The notes under the pieces were generated by a model, which saw only the letters and a list, made by a program, of their open reading frames with translations, searched no databases and was not told the DNA's origin. Of a stretch of 55,102 bases of DNA, positions 16,961 to 27,454 are shown piece after piece (the stretch's first letter is position 1; every line of letters begins with the position of its first letter). The translations under genes were made by a program, and so were the position numbers. Origin of the DNA: Trichomonas tenax (taxonomy: Eukaryota; Parabasalia; Trichomonadida; Trichomonadidae); contig JALKBU010000255.1 of the NCBI GenBank assembly GCA_023091735.1, positions 1-55,102 of the forward strand, in the 5' to 3' direction.

Positions 16961-18328
16961 ATGAGCGGAGAGACTCCTTTAAAGATTGTATCGGCTAATG
17001 CTGCGTCAATAAGAGCGGCGTGGAAGAAAGGATTCCTTGAATTCGTTCAAAAGTCAAACCCAGACATTTTATGTATTCAAGAAACAAAATTGCACGAAAA
17101 TTGCGAACCTAACATTGGCTCATTCATAATTGAAGGATATCAGGGCTATTTCTTCAACTGTGAGAGACCAGGATTGCACGGCACAGCAATATACACCAAA
17201 ATCAAACCAGTTTCTGTAAATATCAGTTTTCCTGATGATGAAGGACGCTGCATTACCATGGAGTTCGCTGATTTCTATCTTGTTAACACTTATGTTCCAA
17301 ATGCTGGAATGAAGCTTGAGCGCTTGAAATGGAAAGTTGAAACATGGAATCCACGCATGAAAGCACACTTAGATGAGCTCAGCAAGAAGAAAACAACAAT
17401 CTGGACTGGAGATTTGAATGTTGCACACGAGCCTATTGATATTTTCGATACAAAGGGCAAAGAGAAGGTCGCGGGATACACTCCTGAAGAGAGAAAGTGG
17501 TTCCACGAGTTCCTCGAGAGTGGCTACACTGATGTTTTCCGTAATCTTTATCCAGAAAAGAAAGAATTCACATATTATTCATATCGCTTCAATGCCAAAG
17601 CACTTGGTCGCGGATGGAGAGTTGATTACTTCGTAATTGATAATGCACATTATAACAAAGAGATGATTGTTGATTGTGCAATGGAGTCATGTGAGTTCAG
17701 TGATCACATCCCTCATTCATTATATCTTAAGCGCTCAATTCTCAAGGAAACAGATGTTCCAGTTGAAAAAGCATTTAATACTCGCTTAAATGATGGAAAA
17801 GTATTTGACGAACTTGTTCCATTCACAGAAACAAAGTCAAAGTCTACACGATCGAAGAAATCCAAGAAAGATGAAGAAGAAAATGATGAAGGAGCTGAAG
17901 AACAAGAAGAAAAGCCAAAACCAAAGACACACAGAGGAAAGAAAGCCAAAGACGAGGAAGAAAATACAAAAGAGGATGAAAAAGATAATGAAAATGAACA
18001 AAATGCTGAAGAAGAAGCAGAAAAGCCAAAACCAAAGACACGTCGTAACAGAAAGTCTAAAGAAGAAGAAACACCTCAAGATGATGAAAATTCAAATGAA
18101 AATAAAGAAAATACCGAAGAAGAGCTCGAAAAACCTAAGCAGAGAAGAACAAGGAAATCCAAAGAAGAACCAAAAGTAGAAGAGGAAAAAGAAAAGGAAA
18201 AGTCTAAGACAAAGCCTAAAAAGGCCACAAAGGCTGCCCCAAGACGTAGATCGACTCGTCAAAGAAGAAAACGTGTTCTTTCTTCGGATGAAGATTCAGA
18301 AGATGGTAACTATGGTGAAAGCGACTAA
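16961..18328 (+). CDS. AP endonuclease, exonuclease III/APE1 family, with charged C-terminal tail
   Basis: The first ~270 of 455 residues are an ExoIII/APE1 domain that cuts DNA at abasic sites in base excision repair. Signatures are IVSANAASIRAAWKKG, CIQETKL (metal-binding Glu), GDLNVAHEPID (Asp/Asn pair), YSYRFNAKALGRGWRVDYF and the closing SDHIPH (catalytic Asp-His). The remaining ~175 residues are a low-complexity tail alternating acidic runs with basic KPKPKTRRxRKSK blocks, repeated about three times and ending in RRRSTRQRRKR. The basic blocks resemble nuclear localisation and DNA-binding tails. Open sequence upstream of 16961 lacks an ATG and contains promoter motifs, so the start at MSGETP is firm. 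Confidence 0.93.
   Translation: MSGETPLKIVSANAASIRAAWKKGFLEFVQKSNPDILCIQETKLHENCEPNIGSFIIEGYQGYFFNCERPGLHGTAIYTKIKPVSVNISFPDDEGRCITMEFADFYLVNTYVPNAGMKLERLKWKVETWNPRMKAHLDELSKKKTTIWTGDLNVAHEPIDIFDTKGKEKVAGYTPEERKWFHEFLESGYTDVFRNLYPEKKEFTYYSYRFNAKALGRGWRVDYFVIDNAHYNKEMIVDCAMESCEFSDHIPHSLYLKRSILKETDVPVEKAFNTRLNDGKVFDELVPFTETKSKSTRSKKSKKDEEENDEGAEEQEEKPKPKTHRGKKAKDEEENTKEDEKDNENEQNAEEEAEKPKPKTRRNRKSKEEETPQDDENSNENKENTEEELEKPKQRRTRKSKEEPKVEEEKEKEKSKTKPKKATKAAPRRRSTRQRRKRVLSSDEDSEDGNYGESD
17900..18260 (+). repeat. Imperfect repeats coding the charged tail
   Basis: Three degenerate copies of a unit coding EE-x-EKPKPKT(R/H)R-x-(R/K)KSKxEEE lie within the AP endonuclease tail, at about 17900, 18015 and 18120. 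Confidence 0.7.
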
Positions 18329-19250
18329 ATTAGTAATCATCATATAACAAACATCAATAGTGTAATTTGTGTGAATGAACTAAACTTGTAAAAATCCATA
18401 TGAAACAATATATGAAATATTTTCATAACTAAATATTCGAATTCTTCAATGTGCGTATATCATACATACTGATTACCAAGCTATTTATAATTGGCAAGTG
18501 ACAAAACTCACAGATCAATTGCACAAACTCAATTAATTATCATAGTTTTGTGCCAATGAGTTAAAATGCATTATGTATCGATGACATAGAGGACAATAGT
18601 AAAATCCCAGCTGATAATAATCAAGATTCACAAAAATTCAGTCACCGTTGATCAAAGTTTATGGTTTCATTGATGACAAAGGCAGCACTCTTAAAAGGAA
18701 GACTTGAAAAGACCAAATACGTTTAGAAAAACTTATTGGACATAAGATCAGACTAAGCTTTAGAAATAGTTTTATTATTTTTTGTTTTAAAAATTAGCAA
18801 AATAATCTATTGAAAAGTTGACATTTAAGATCATAAAGAAATGCTTGGAAGTCGATGTAATAGCAGAATATTGGCGAAATTAGAAAAATTGTTCCAAACT
18901 TGTAAAATATCATTTTGATATCAAAACCATATACAGTAAAAGGTGTGGATGCAAATTATTAAGCAAATCCGTGCCAAATGCTATTCAATGAGATTTTTCA
19001 ATTTTGTTGAAAATATGAGCTGCATATAGTTGAAATCACAATATTTTAATAATTATTTTCTATTAGATTTTTGAAGGATATCAGAAATATTTCAAAAATA
19101 TTTTTAATGCATATCAGGATAAAATTATATGTATAATAAAATTATCGAAGGGATAAATTCTGAGGTTTAATTTTTTTATAGTTAATAAATATCTAATGTA
19201 TGATATATACGATTTTGAAAAACTTTTTCGATAAATACAATTTTGATATA
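18329..19250. other. Intergenic, AT-rich
   Basis: About 0.9 kb with no gene recognised. It separates the APE1 gene (stop read as TAAAT) from the transposon remnant. Confidence 0.5.
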
Positions 19251-19252
19251 AA

Positions 19253-20960
19253 GTGGGACGAAACACTTCCATTGAAAAAAAAAATCAAAATATGAGGTGG
19301 AGTTTTCTGGTTAATAATATGAAAATTAGCCTCCATACGATAAGAAAGACGTTTTTATCAATCAATCCCACTCAAACCAATCTTTTTCGATTATTTTCTC
19401 AAAAATTACAGCCAAATCCATTCATGCAATGGAGAGCTCAATTTTACCGAGAGATCCCCATTGAAGACAGAAGTCTCTACGCACAAATAGCTTCCTCTTC
19501 CATTGCATAGCAGGGCTCCCCACTATTTAGAGGCGTTACCCCTAATTTGCTTCCAAATCAGATCGCCGAAAAAAGTTGCTTGTGAGACTGACAAGGTTGA
19601 GTTGTTGGACCCTACTATTTAGAAACTGATGTTTTACTAAGCGCAGGACTATTCGCCCTAATTTCGTTTCGCCTCTCTATTTAGGCGAAAAGGACTTTAG
19701 AGGGGGCTGAACTCAATCCGAGCGTCACAAATTCTAGCATAGTGCCCTCTGAATTTTGAATGGTGATAGAATTTTTCATGGCAAATCTTTATAACTCTGC
19801 TTAGAGGTGAGTGTCATTCCAAAATTTCAATAAGTTTGTCTGAATTCTAAAACATCATTTTGAGACAATATATCACTGTATTAGATATTTGTGATATCAA
19901 TATGGTAGTATTTTGAGGAAATTAAGTCACAAAAAGGAAATTTTATTTTTGAAGGTTATTCGAAATTAACAGGAAGATCTGAGAGTGACACAGCATGATC
20001 CACTAGCATCGTGCATCATGCTATGTAACTCTCAGGTCTTCCTGTTAATTTTATAATAATATCTTTTTCTTTTGTTAAGATTCCGCGGTATTTTATACAT
20101 TAGACTATCTAGAATGTATAATACATTACATTCTGTTATTTTTTAACTATCACATATGCTTGAGATTCTATAAAATCCATAATTTTCGAAATTTGATTTA
20201 TTTTTTTGGACTTGATTTTTTTTGAAAAATCGCTTTTTCAGATGTTTTCATAGCGGTTGGGCACAACATTTTGGCTGCTACATTCTTCCCTGATTATTCT
20301 CAACTCAGTAGTAACCAATTGGAAGCTTTTGCGAGGCTTCCCATGTTCACTAAATTTCCAAACTTCTATTTGGAAGAGTTGAGCACGTTTTCCCCGATAC
20401 AAAGATATATTGCGTCTGCAAGATACAACGGTGCAACCTACGCGGCCCTGAGAACCTATTTACAACTAGCCTCAGGGGAGGCTTTGATTACATGTTTGAA
20501 ACGAACAGCTGAAGGCTACAATTGGCTTTCTGGTCAAGCGGGTGGAAGTGTTCCCTTTATTTCACCCGCCAAGGAAGCCCGCATCAAGACCATGATTCAC
20601 ATCCGAGCATTGAATCATAATTGTTTAAAGACGTAGTCGATGGTCATTCTTCCAGGCTTGCGCATTTTGGCATCAGCTTTTTACAGCTATTTAGTATCCA
20701 TTTAATTGTGCTACCAGCGCATTGCTCCCACGTGCTACAACCATTTGATGTGGGTTTAGCATCAAAGATCTAAGCATTGTATCAAAAGTTTTTAACGATT
20801 AACAGAACAAAATATACGCTTAGCGGAGTCGCTATGACGCTTCAGATACGATATATTCGGATAAGAGCATTTTTGGACGCTAAGTTTTCGATCACTCCCA
20901 CTGAATGTAACCAACCCTTCAAAAACTCAGTTTTTTCCCCTTCTCCCAAGAAGTGCTAGC
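19253..20960 (+). pseudogene. Broken pogo/Tigger-like DDE_1 transposase (transposon remnant)
   Basis: Three disconnected coding pieces in order: 19253-19510 (RWSFLVNNMKIS...), 20271-20636 (a helix-turn-helix-like N-terminal segment, with LRTYLQLASGEALI), and about 20707-20960. The last piece includes LPAHCSHVLQPFDVGLAS, matching the conserved block with the third catalytic Asp of DDE_1 transposases (PxHxxHxLQPLDVGxF). It is followed by a stop and a degenerate tail. The catalytic core between the pieces is largely deleted. No intact transposase frame remains, so the element is dead. A second fragment of the same N-terminal piece lies inverted at 54848-54898. Confidence 0.75.
19966..20048. repeat. 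34-bp-arm inverted repeat (hairpin)
   Basis: Left arm 19966-19999 and right arm 20015-20048 pair over 34 bases with only three mismatches around a 15-base loop. It lies between pieces of the transposase remnant and could be a transposon end or a nested hairpin element. Confidence 0.85.
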
Positions 20961-20999
20961 CATGAAAGAACTTATAACTGAAGAAAATCAACAAATTTA

Positions 21000-21943
21000 T
21001 AATCAAAATGCGAGAAATATAAATTCGATAATTTCGTGTAAAAAATAACTACCCCGCAATTCATGGCAATTCTTGCAGCACATAAGCGTATCTTTCATTT
21101 TCCCAATCAAATCGATTACACAATTTATCCAAATATTTCGATCAATGAAGCAATTCAAGTTTGGAACGACAACTCGAATGCAGAATGGATGATCAGCTCT
21201 TATACAGGCATTCTAGTTAATCAAAAAGTATGTTTTTATGTTCATGATATCATGATATTCCATTTTGAATAAAAATGTTTTTTATAATATAGCATATAGA
21301 ATATATAGATTCATTGTCAATAGCTTTCTAGTTTAAAATATTCGAACAAAATAGAATTTTTTTTTAAAAAACTCAAGCTTGTTCACCAAACGATGTTTCA
21401 TATGATTCTACATCATATAAGGATTCTGGAACCATGCACAAAATTCCTTTAAAAAGTTTTTATGTTCTGAAATAATTCTGTGGGCTCATACAATTATTTA
21501 AACAAATTAAACATCATTTGATATTTCTACTGAAGACAGTATAGAGATTCATAATATCAAAGAAAATTTCAATCAATCACGTTACTCGGTTTGAGATTGA
21601 GATACCAGCTTTCTATTCAACCCCCTGTAACATCTCACAAAATAATTTTCAGTTTCAAATTATATTCTTCAATACTATACAGATCTTATTTTTAAATATA
21701 AATCAATGCATTCACACAATTTTGCATATATTTTGCCAAACGGCCTAATTCTGTGAAAAATGGAATCAGATATCATCATAGACAACTATGTCTAAAAATA
21801 ATTCGTTGCACAGAAATTAACAAAATTGAAAAATCCACACAATTTCTATCGACTTTTCAATTAGAACATTGTTTATGAAATTATGGTCCAAATATATTAT
21901 CCTATCATCATAGTTATCACTTTCAGTTTTTTAGAAAATCAAA
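21000..21943. other. AT-rich stretch with one doubtful ORF
   Basis: A 69-residue ATG frame at 21063-21272 contains plausible protein-like sequence (IYPNISINEAIQVWND), but I do not recognise it and it may be the tail of the transposon remnant. The rest has no gene. Confidence 0.3.
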
Positions 21944-22936
21944 ATGTACAGGATTCCATTGGTTAACTACAATGTTGTCCAAGGATGTTCATCTGGCGCA
22001 TTCGCAAAAGTTTATTTCGGGCAGTACAAGCAGACAAACCAGAAAGTTGCGATTAAAAAGATAGACAAAATAGCAAATAATGATGATGGAAAGCAAATGG
22101 AAATAATCAAACGTGAAATTGAGATCATGAGGAAGTTGAAACACCCATTGATATCACAGCTTTACGAAGTTGTCGAAACAGATGAATTCATTTACATTGT
22201 CATGGAATTCGCTCAGAATAGAACATTATTTACCAGATTAAACAATTGCGGTGCAATGAACGAGGAAGAAGCATCGCTAATTTTCGCTCAGTTGTCATGA
22301 ATTATCTGATGATTGAACTTAAAATCGCGCACAGAGACATTAAGACAGAGAATATTTTGTTTGATCACAATCAAAATATCCGTATAATAGACTTCGGTCT
22401 CAGAAGATTGTGTTCAACGAAGTTGAATATCCTAATAACCTTTCCGCACAGTGATTGGACTTGTTGAAGCGTTTATTGGCGAAGAACCCACAATCGAGAA
22501 TCACTCTTCAGGATGCAATGAAACATCCATTTGTGGCTGCCAACATCAAGCATGTTGAGAACATAATCACGAACTTCCAATATGATTAAACATTTATAGG
22601 CAATGTTATGAATGCATTCGGTTTCAATTGAAGGAGCACAGATATATATGGAGAACGATGTTATTAATCCAGGAACAACAATATTTACAATCTTAAAGCG
22701 TGAATACTTGAATTCTAAGTTTGCTCCATTATTTTGCAGGACATCATTCAACGGAATGATAAGAAAGAGTACTGTTGGAGGTGCTGAACAGCTTCCAAAG
22801 CTCGTTGTTGCACAAGAAAAAGAAAGAATCAAATTAGATAGAAGGAAGAGTGTCCATACTAATATCTGCATGTCCCCTCTTTATAACTCTCTCTCTCAAG
22901 AGAAAGCTCTCTTTGGCACAGGCTGTGAAATAATTC
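21944..22936 (+). pseudogene. Broken CAMK/SNF1-like protein kinase
   Basis: An ATG frame codes the kinase N-lobe (VAIKKI, REIEIMRKLKHPLI, YIVMEF) and stops at 22300. After a frameshift near 22290 the catalytic loop continues as AHRDIKTEN and IDFGL. About 80 residues from the activation segment to subdomain X are then missing, and the sequence resumes as LKRLLAKNPQSRITLQDAMKHPF (from about 22464). After MNAFGFN, near 22622, another frameshift leads into the C-terminal tail (NPGTTIFTILKREYL...). At least two frameshifts and one deletion make it inactive. Trichomonads carry many CAMK-like kinases of this layout, so an intact paralogue is expected elsewhere. Confidence 0.85.
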
Positions 22937-23161
22937 CTTCAATTTGTTTTTGTTTTACTATCCTCTATTATATTTTGTTTTCGTGTAATGTAAATATTAT
23001 ATATTGTTCATCCCAGCAACTTTAAGAAAAATTATTTACCAAAAACGACAATTTACTTGACAATTACCATTTTACAAAAAATATTTTTATTTGCTTATTC
23101 TAAAATAGATGGATTGGAAATGATAATTATAATACTATTTATAGATTTCGTTTTTGCCACA

Positions 23162-23174
23162 TTACATGACAAAT
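23162..23174 (+). promoter_or_regulatory. TTACATGACAAAT motif before RPA3-like gene
   Basis: A full copy of the recurrent element, 30 bases upstream of the ATG at 23205. A weaker TTACTTGACAA lies at about 23051. Confidence 0.5.
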
Positions 23175-23204
23175 TGTTAATTCGTACGTTAAGACAAACA
23201 AAAA

Positions 23205-23525
23205 ATGAGTAATAAAAGTTTCCGCGTTAACGCAGAATTCATTCCTCAGCACAAAGGAAAATTAGTTACAATCGTCGGAAAGCTCGTTGACAAGGATTCA
23301 GATCCTTTCGTTATCACTTCGACAGATTCGAAAACAGTCCGTGTTCACAAGAATCCAGCTTTGCAGTCAGAAAGGTTCAACGGGACATGGATCGAAGTCA
23401 CTGGCAAAGTCCAAGACAACGGAGAGATTGAAGAACAAAATTCAATTTCTGTAACATCAGCTGTTGACGCTGAAACATGGAACGGAATGGTCAAGATGGC
23501 GCATAAGTACAAAGAACTCTTCTAA
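23205..23525 (+). CDS. Replication protein A subunit 3-like (RPA14) OB-fold protein
   Basis: The 106 residues match the length and order of RPA3: FRVNAEFIPQHKGKLVTIVGKL, then VRVHKNP, then WIEVTGKV and a C-terminal helix (WNGMVKMAHKYKELF) that in RPA joins the trimer core. RPA3 packs with RPA1 and RPA2 to coat single-stranded DNA in replication and repair. Similarity in such a short OB-fold is modest but the whole-length pattern fits. It has no extension or insert. The stop reads TAAAA, a trichomonad-like polyadenylation context. Confidence 0.8.
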   Translation: MSNKSFRVNAEFIPQHKGKLVTIVGKLVDKDSDPFVITSTDSKTVRVHKNPALQSERFNGTWIEVTGKVQDNGEIEEQNSISVTSAVDAETWNGMVKMAHKYKELF

Positions 23526-23711
23526 AATTAAAAATTGAAAGAATTAATTTCCTGAATGTTCAATCCACTTAAATAAATATATATTCTTACTCGAATTATT
23601 TTATTTTTATTCATTAGACAGAGCCAATGCTTAATAATATTATCGAAATTATAAAATAATAATTTACAATAAACAACAAGTAAAATATGACATATATAGG
23701 AAAAGATGTAA

Positions 23712-24098
23712 TCATTCGTTATTGAGAATTGAAGCCATTTGTGAAGTTCTATTTTCTTCATTTGTTACAATTGTATTAAGCATCTTTTCTACATTAGTAA
23801 TCGTTCTGTTATGGATTTTTCTGGACCTTCTGATGGCAGCCAACAATTCATAAGATTCATCGACAACATCTGATGTTGGAGGCCTATTATCTTCTGGTGA
23901 TATAGTAATTTCATCGCAGTTTTCTACAACCATGTTAGGTTTCTTTATCTTGAGGTTCTTCACTTGTTGTTTTAATTCGAGATAATTTCTATTTTGCGTT
24001 TCAAAGAGAACCATTAAGTTCTGTAGTGCTGCTTTGAGAGCATCAACATCTTGACTATCAAGGACATCGTTGAATTTTGTTAGAAGAGAAGATTCCAT
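23712..24098 (-). CDS. Small coiled-coil protein, unknown
   Basis: The 128-residue product begins MESSLLTKFNDVLDSQDVD and forms helices throughout, with a likely coiled coil (about 25-60, NRNYLELKQQVKNLKIKK) and a second helical segment at the end (about 90-128). No family is recognised. An in-frame extension to 24200 is homopolymer-derived (poly-T, poly-C and poly-A in the leader) and is not likely translated. Confidence 0.55.
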   Translation of the reverse strand: MESSLLTKFNDVLDSQDVDALKAALQNLMVLFETQNRNYLELKQQVKNLKIKKPNMVVENCDEITISPEDNRPPTSDVVDESYELLAAIRRSRKIHNRTITNVEKMLNTIVTNEENRTSQMASILNNE

Positions 24099-24193
24099 TG
24101 ATTTTTTTAAAAATAGACGTTTAAAAAAATACTCACTTTCCCCCCCAAAAAAAAAAACAAAAAAAAATTTATTTTCCCCTCTCTTTATGAAAT

Positions 24194-24517
24194 ATAGCAT
24201 CTGCAGGTTCTGTATAGATTACCATATTAATGTGAAGTTCAGATTTTGAGTTTTATATTATCTCTTAATATTTCTTTTATTATCTTTCTGTTAACATGTT
24301 ATTTATTATTAAATAAATTTCTAATAACAAATTTTTAATCCTAAGAGCTATATCTCATATTTTTAATTTGATAAAATATATAAAGATAATGAATATAGGT
24401 TGAAAATCAATTTCTCTCATCGTAAGAAAAGCTATAGATGTTATGGTTCATTTCAATGTATGAAAAATATCTGATGAGAAAGCGCTTATTTTAACAATAA
24501 TTAAATAACAAAACAAA
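24194..24517. other. Intergenic, AT-rich
   Basis: The spacer between two minus-strand genes. Just left of it, the 24120-24170 region has long C, A and T homopolymers. No gene is seen. Confidence 0.5.
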
Positions 24518-25300
24518 TCAAACAGTTGTTGATGCATATATTGAGGAAATGCTAGCTGAAGAACCACAAATCCCCAAAAATGAATACGTTGTAAGTGCAA
24601 TTGCAATCCATCCGGTGAAGCCGAGCGTGAAAATTGACAAAAACTCCAAAATCATATAGCAAAAGTAAACAACAATAACTTGTATAAATTGGGAAGGAAT
24701 TAAAACTATTAAAATAGAGAATTTCAAGGACGTTAGAGCCGTAATATTCTTACTTTCGAATATAAAGCATCCATTGTAAAGCGAAAAGAAAGCTATAAAA
24801 TTAAAAATGACTATTTTGAACAATGTTGATCGTTTTCTTATAGCTTCCGGTGAAATACAAGTAGAAAGTAATAAACTCGATGTCAATTTGAAGATAATCG
24901 TGAACAATCCTTGCCATGAAAAAATGTTTTTGATGTATGTTAAGAATTTCTCGCCATTAACCATCGAAAATATCATTGTTAACGATAGCATGTAGATTGT
25001 AACAAAATATATCGAAATTAGAATTGGAATTCGCAAAAAATAAAATATTATTAAAGGAAGATGCATTGCTGGAATGATAACAATATTCGGCCACAGCTTC
25101 CTCTTGAGTAATAAGTAAGAATTGGAGAATAAATCGAATAAATGAACAGCATTTGATCGGTTAAATCGATTTAAACGCCAAAACTCGAAATCTCCGATGT
25201 CTTCGAAGTGAAGCTCATCACTCTGTCTCCGAATTCGTCTTTGGTATTCAGGAAGGTTCCCTTTTAATTGATCAAAATCGTCCGAAGATTCACTTAACAT
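24518..25300 (-). CDS. Multipass membrane protein, unknown
   Basis: The 260-residue product has a hydrophilic acidic N-terminus (about residues 1-65) and then four to six hydrophobic segments, among them LIIFYFLRIPILISIYFV and IQVIVVYFCYMILEFLSIF. There is no signal peptide. The topology, with a soluble N-terminus and a compact C-terminal membrane bundle, resembles Yip1-type Golgi proteins, but I see no diagnostic motif. The start at MLSESSDD is supported by AAAAGTGAC 4 bases before it. It is divergent from the tRNase Z pseudogene, with which it shares a short promoter. Confidence 0.65.
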   Translation of the reverse strand: MLSESSDDFDQLKGNLPEYQRRIRRQSDELHFEDIGDFEFWRLNRFNRSNAVHLFDLFSNSYLLLKRKLWPNIVIIPAMHLPLIIFYFLRIPILISIYFVTIYMLSLTMIFSMVNGEKFLTYIKNIFSWQGLFTIIFKLTSSLLLSTCISPEAIRKRSTLFKIVIFNFIAFFSLYNGCFIFESKNITALTSLKFSILIVLIPSQFIQVIVVYFCYMILEFLSIFTLGFTGWIAIALTTYSFLGICGSSASISSIYASTTV

Positions 25301-25304
25301 CTTT

Positions 25305-25313
25305 GTCACTTTT
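25305..25313. promoter_or_regulatory. Shared GTCACTTTT motif of a divergent gene pair
   Basis: On the plus strand it reads GTCACTTTTAT, an initiator-like site about 62 bases before the tRNase Z ATG (25375). On the minus strand it reads AAAAGTGAC, 4 bases before the ATG at 25300. Confidence 0.55.
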
Positions 25314-25374
25314 ATATGGAATATTAAAAAATCCTCGGATAACTTTTTTCTTCATTATCTTTATATTTTTGAAC

Positions 25375-26843
25375 ATGAAAAAGATTTTAGATGTAGATAA
25401 ATTGCTATCATTTGATTTTGCAGATGAAAACATTACAGTCAAACCAATAGAGTTAACCAATTCAGTAGCATTCGATGTTTCAATCAAAGATGCTCCCAGA
25501 TCTTTTGCTGTTGAAAAAGCAACAAAATTAAATTTTCCTAAAGGACCTCTTTTCAGGAAATTAACAAAAGGAGAAAAAATAACATTAGAAGATGGAAGAG
25601 TCATTCATCCAAGCGATGTCATAAGTAGTCCAAAGAAGATAGAAAAAATCTTATTTATTGATGCAACTGATTGTAAAGATGCTGAAATGATACCAAATAT
25701 CGAAAAATATGGAATTGATGTTCATTTTACTCCATTTGAAATAATCAACAACAAAGATTATTCAGAGAAATTTATCAAAGTCAAAACACACATTTGCTTT
25801 CCATTAAGCAACAAATATTCATTTCCTGAATCAAATGAGTATTTTAATGCAGTTAAACCCAGTTTTATGAATGATTTAACACCTTCAAATGCGACATTTT
25901 AAGTTTTGATCATTTCAAATCAATGCATCAAAATGATTCAATGGAGATATTCCCAAAGCATAAAATCATCAATCATAAATCAATTGAATTAAAATCAAAT
26001 CAAATAAAATTCCAGAAACTAAAACATTCGCAATAACATTTCTTGGAAGTAGATCAAAATATTCAACAAATCAAAGAAACGTTCAATCAGTTTTGGTTCA
26101 TTGCAAAGAAGGATACATTCTTTTGGACTACGGAATGAATTTTGTTGGTCAAATGAGGAGATTGTTTGGAAAAGAAGGAGCAGATCATATTTTGAAGAAT
26201 TTGCTTGTCGTTTGGATTTCACATTCACATTCAGATCATTCATTAGGATTGGGACAGTTAATTCTGGAAAGATTAAAAGTAACAGACAGAAGATTGGCTG
26301 TTCTTTGTGATCATTTTGTTTTGGAGTGCATTCGAAAAGAAAATGTATGGAGAAGATTTCTTTAAAGTCGATGTTTTACCTCGAGAAGAAACATTTCATT
26401 ACAAGAATGTCCAATTGAGATCAATAAAAGTCAAACACGATATCACATCAATGTCATGCGAGATTGTTTTTGATGGAAAACATAAACTCGTGATGAGCAG
26501 TGATAGAAATGCAGCTTATAATGAAATCGAAAAAGGGTTCAAGACAACACATATTTTGATTCATGAAGCAATATTCAAAGACTATACAGTTGAAGAAGAA
26601 GATGATGCAAGCGACAGAAGGCATTCAACATTTAGTTAAGCAATAGAAAGTGGAAAGAAGATGAACACAAAATATACTTTGTTGAATCACTGCTCTCAAA
26701 GATATCAAAACAGCGATTTTTGTGTTCCTAGCGAGCCAAATGCTGTTTTCGTTTACGACTATATGACAATCAACTATGATACCATTGATAATGATTTTCC
26801 AATTATCAAAGAATTAGTTGAGAATTATAATTTATGTCATTAA
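25375..26843 (+). pseudogene. Frameshifted long-form tRNase Z (ELAC2-like)
   Basis: Pieces in three frames line up with the C-terminal half of ELAC2-type tRNase Z, the endonuclease that trims tRNA 3' ends. First piece (25375-25902): FPKGPLFRKLTKGEKI and TLEDGRVIHPSDVISSPKK. Second (about 26013-26365): ITFLGSRSKYS, ILLDYGMNFVGQM and the zinc-binding WISHSHSDHSLGL. Third (about 26330-26639): SMSCEIVFDGK, VMSSDR (where SGDT is expected) and HILIHEAIF. Last (26661-26843): YTLLNHCSQRYQ. Stops at 25900 and near 26025, frame changes near 26330 and 26636, and an altered SGDT motif argue for decay. Sequencing errors alone would have to be several. Confidence 0.85.
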
Positions 26844-27454
26844 TAAACATCAAATCACAACAAAGTTCTTTCTCTTGATGAAGATATCATTTGTTTGATT
26901 CTTTTATACTCATTTGAAATAAAACAATCTCACTATGATTTTTCATTGGTCTTTTTCCTTTCATAACTCGTTATCAAGATTTTGCGTATTCGTTTAAATT
27001 GAGAATCAGGAATCAGGGAAAGTATTATTGAAAACAACATATTATCAAAATTGTTTAGTTCCTGTTCAACTTAAGTGAGTTCATCAGAAACTGTAGAAAC
27101 AACAATTTCAATGCATGGAGATTGGTGAACATTTCGGAATTGATGCCGGAGATGCACTACAATTCCACAGAGTGATGATAATGCAGGATTTGATTGTGAT
27201 TATAAAAATCCTTTCGGACGCATTGATTCCATAATTCTTCCGCAAGAAATTCTTGTTACAAATGATCAAACTGAAGGTGAAAAATTTAACATGATCATTT
27301 TTGGGAAATTTGTAATCAGGGATTCATTTATTGTCTTTATTGTTTGAATTATTGTTATAATTATTGCTTTTGTTTTAAGATTGTTCAAAAAAGAAGATCC
27401 AAAACATACAGAATCCGGTGAAAGCATTTAAATAAATAGAAAAAGCTTACAAAA
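26844..27454 (+). pseudogene. Decayed fragment of a membrane-protein gene
   Basis: In the right part (about 27190-27430) one frame reads DCDYKNPFGRIDSIILPQEILVTNDQ, then a hydrophobic helix interrupted by one TGA (FIVFIV-stop-IIVIIIAFVL), then a charged tail RLFKKEDPKHTESGES and a stop. This looks like the C-terminal part, membrane helix and cytosolic tail of a type I surface protein, now broken. The left part (26844-27060) has nothing recognisable. The parent family is unknown. Confidence 0.45.

Noticed and set aside
17790..18179. Lysine-rich plus-strand ORF in the AP endonuclease tail
   Set aside because: It is an alternative frame of the repetitive tail; the APE1 frame is continuous through it.
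24120..24170. Homopolymer-coded N-terminal extension of the coiled-coil ORF (FFFVFFFGG)
   Set aside because: It derives from poly-A/poly-C runs in the leader; the ATG at 24098 is the sensible start.
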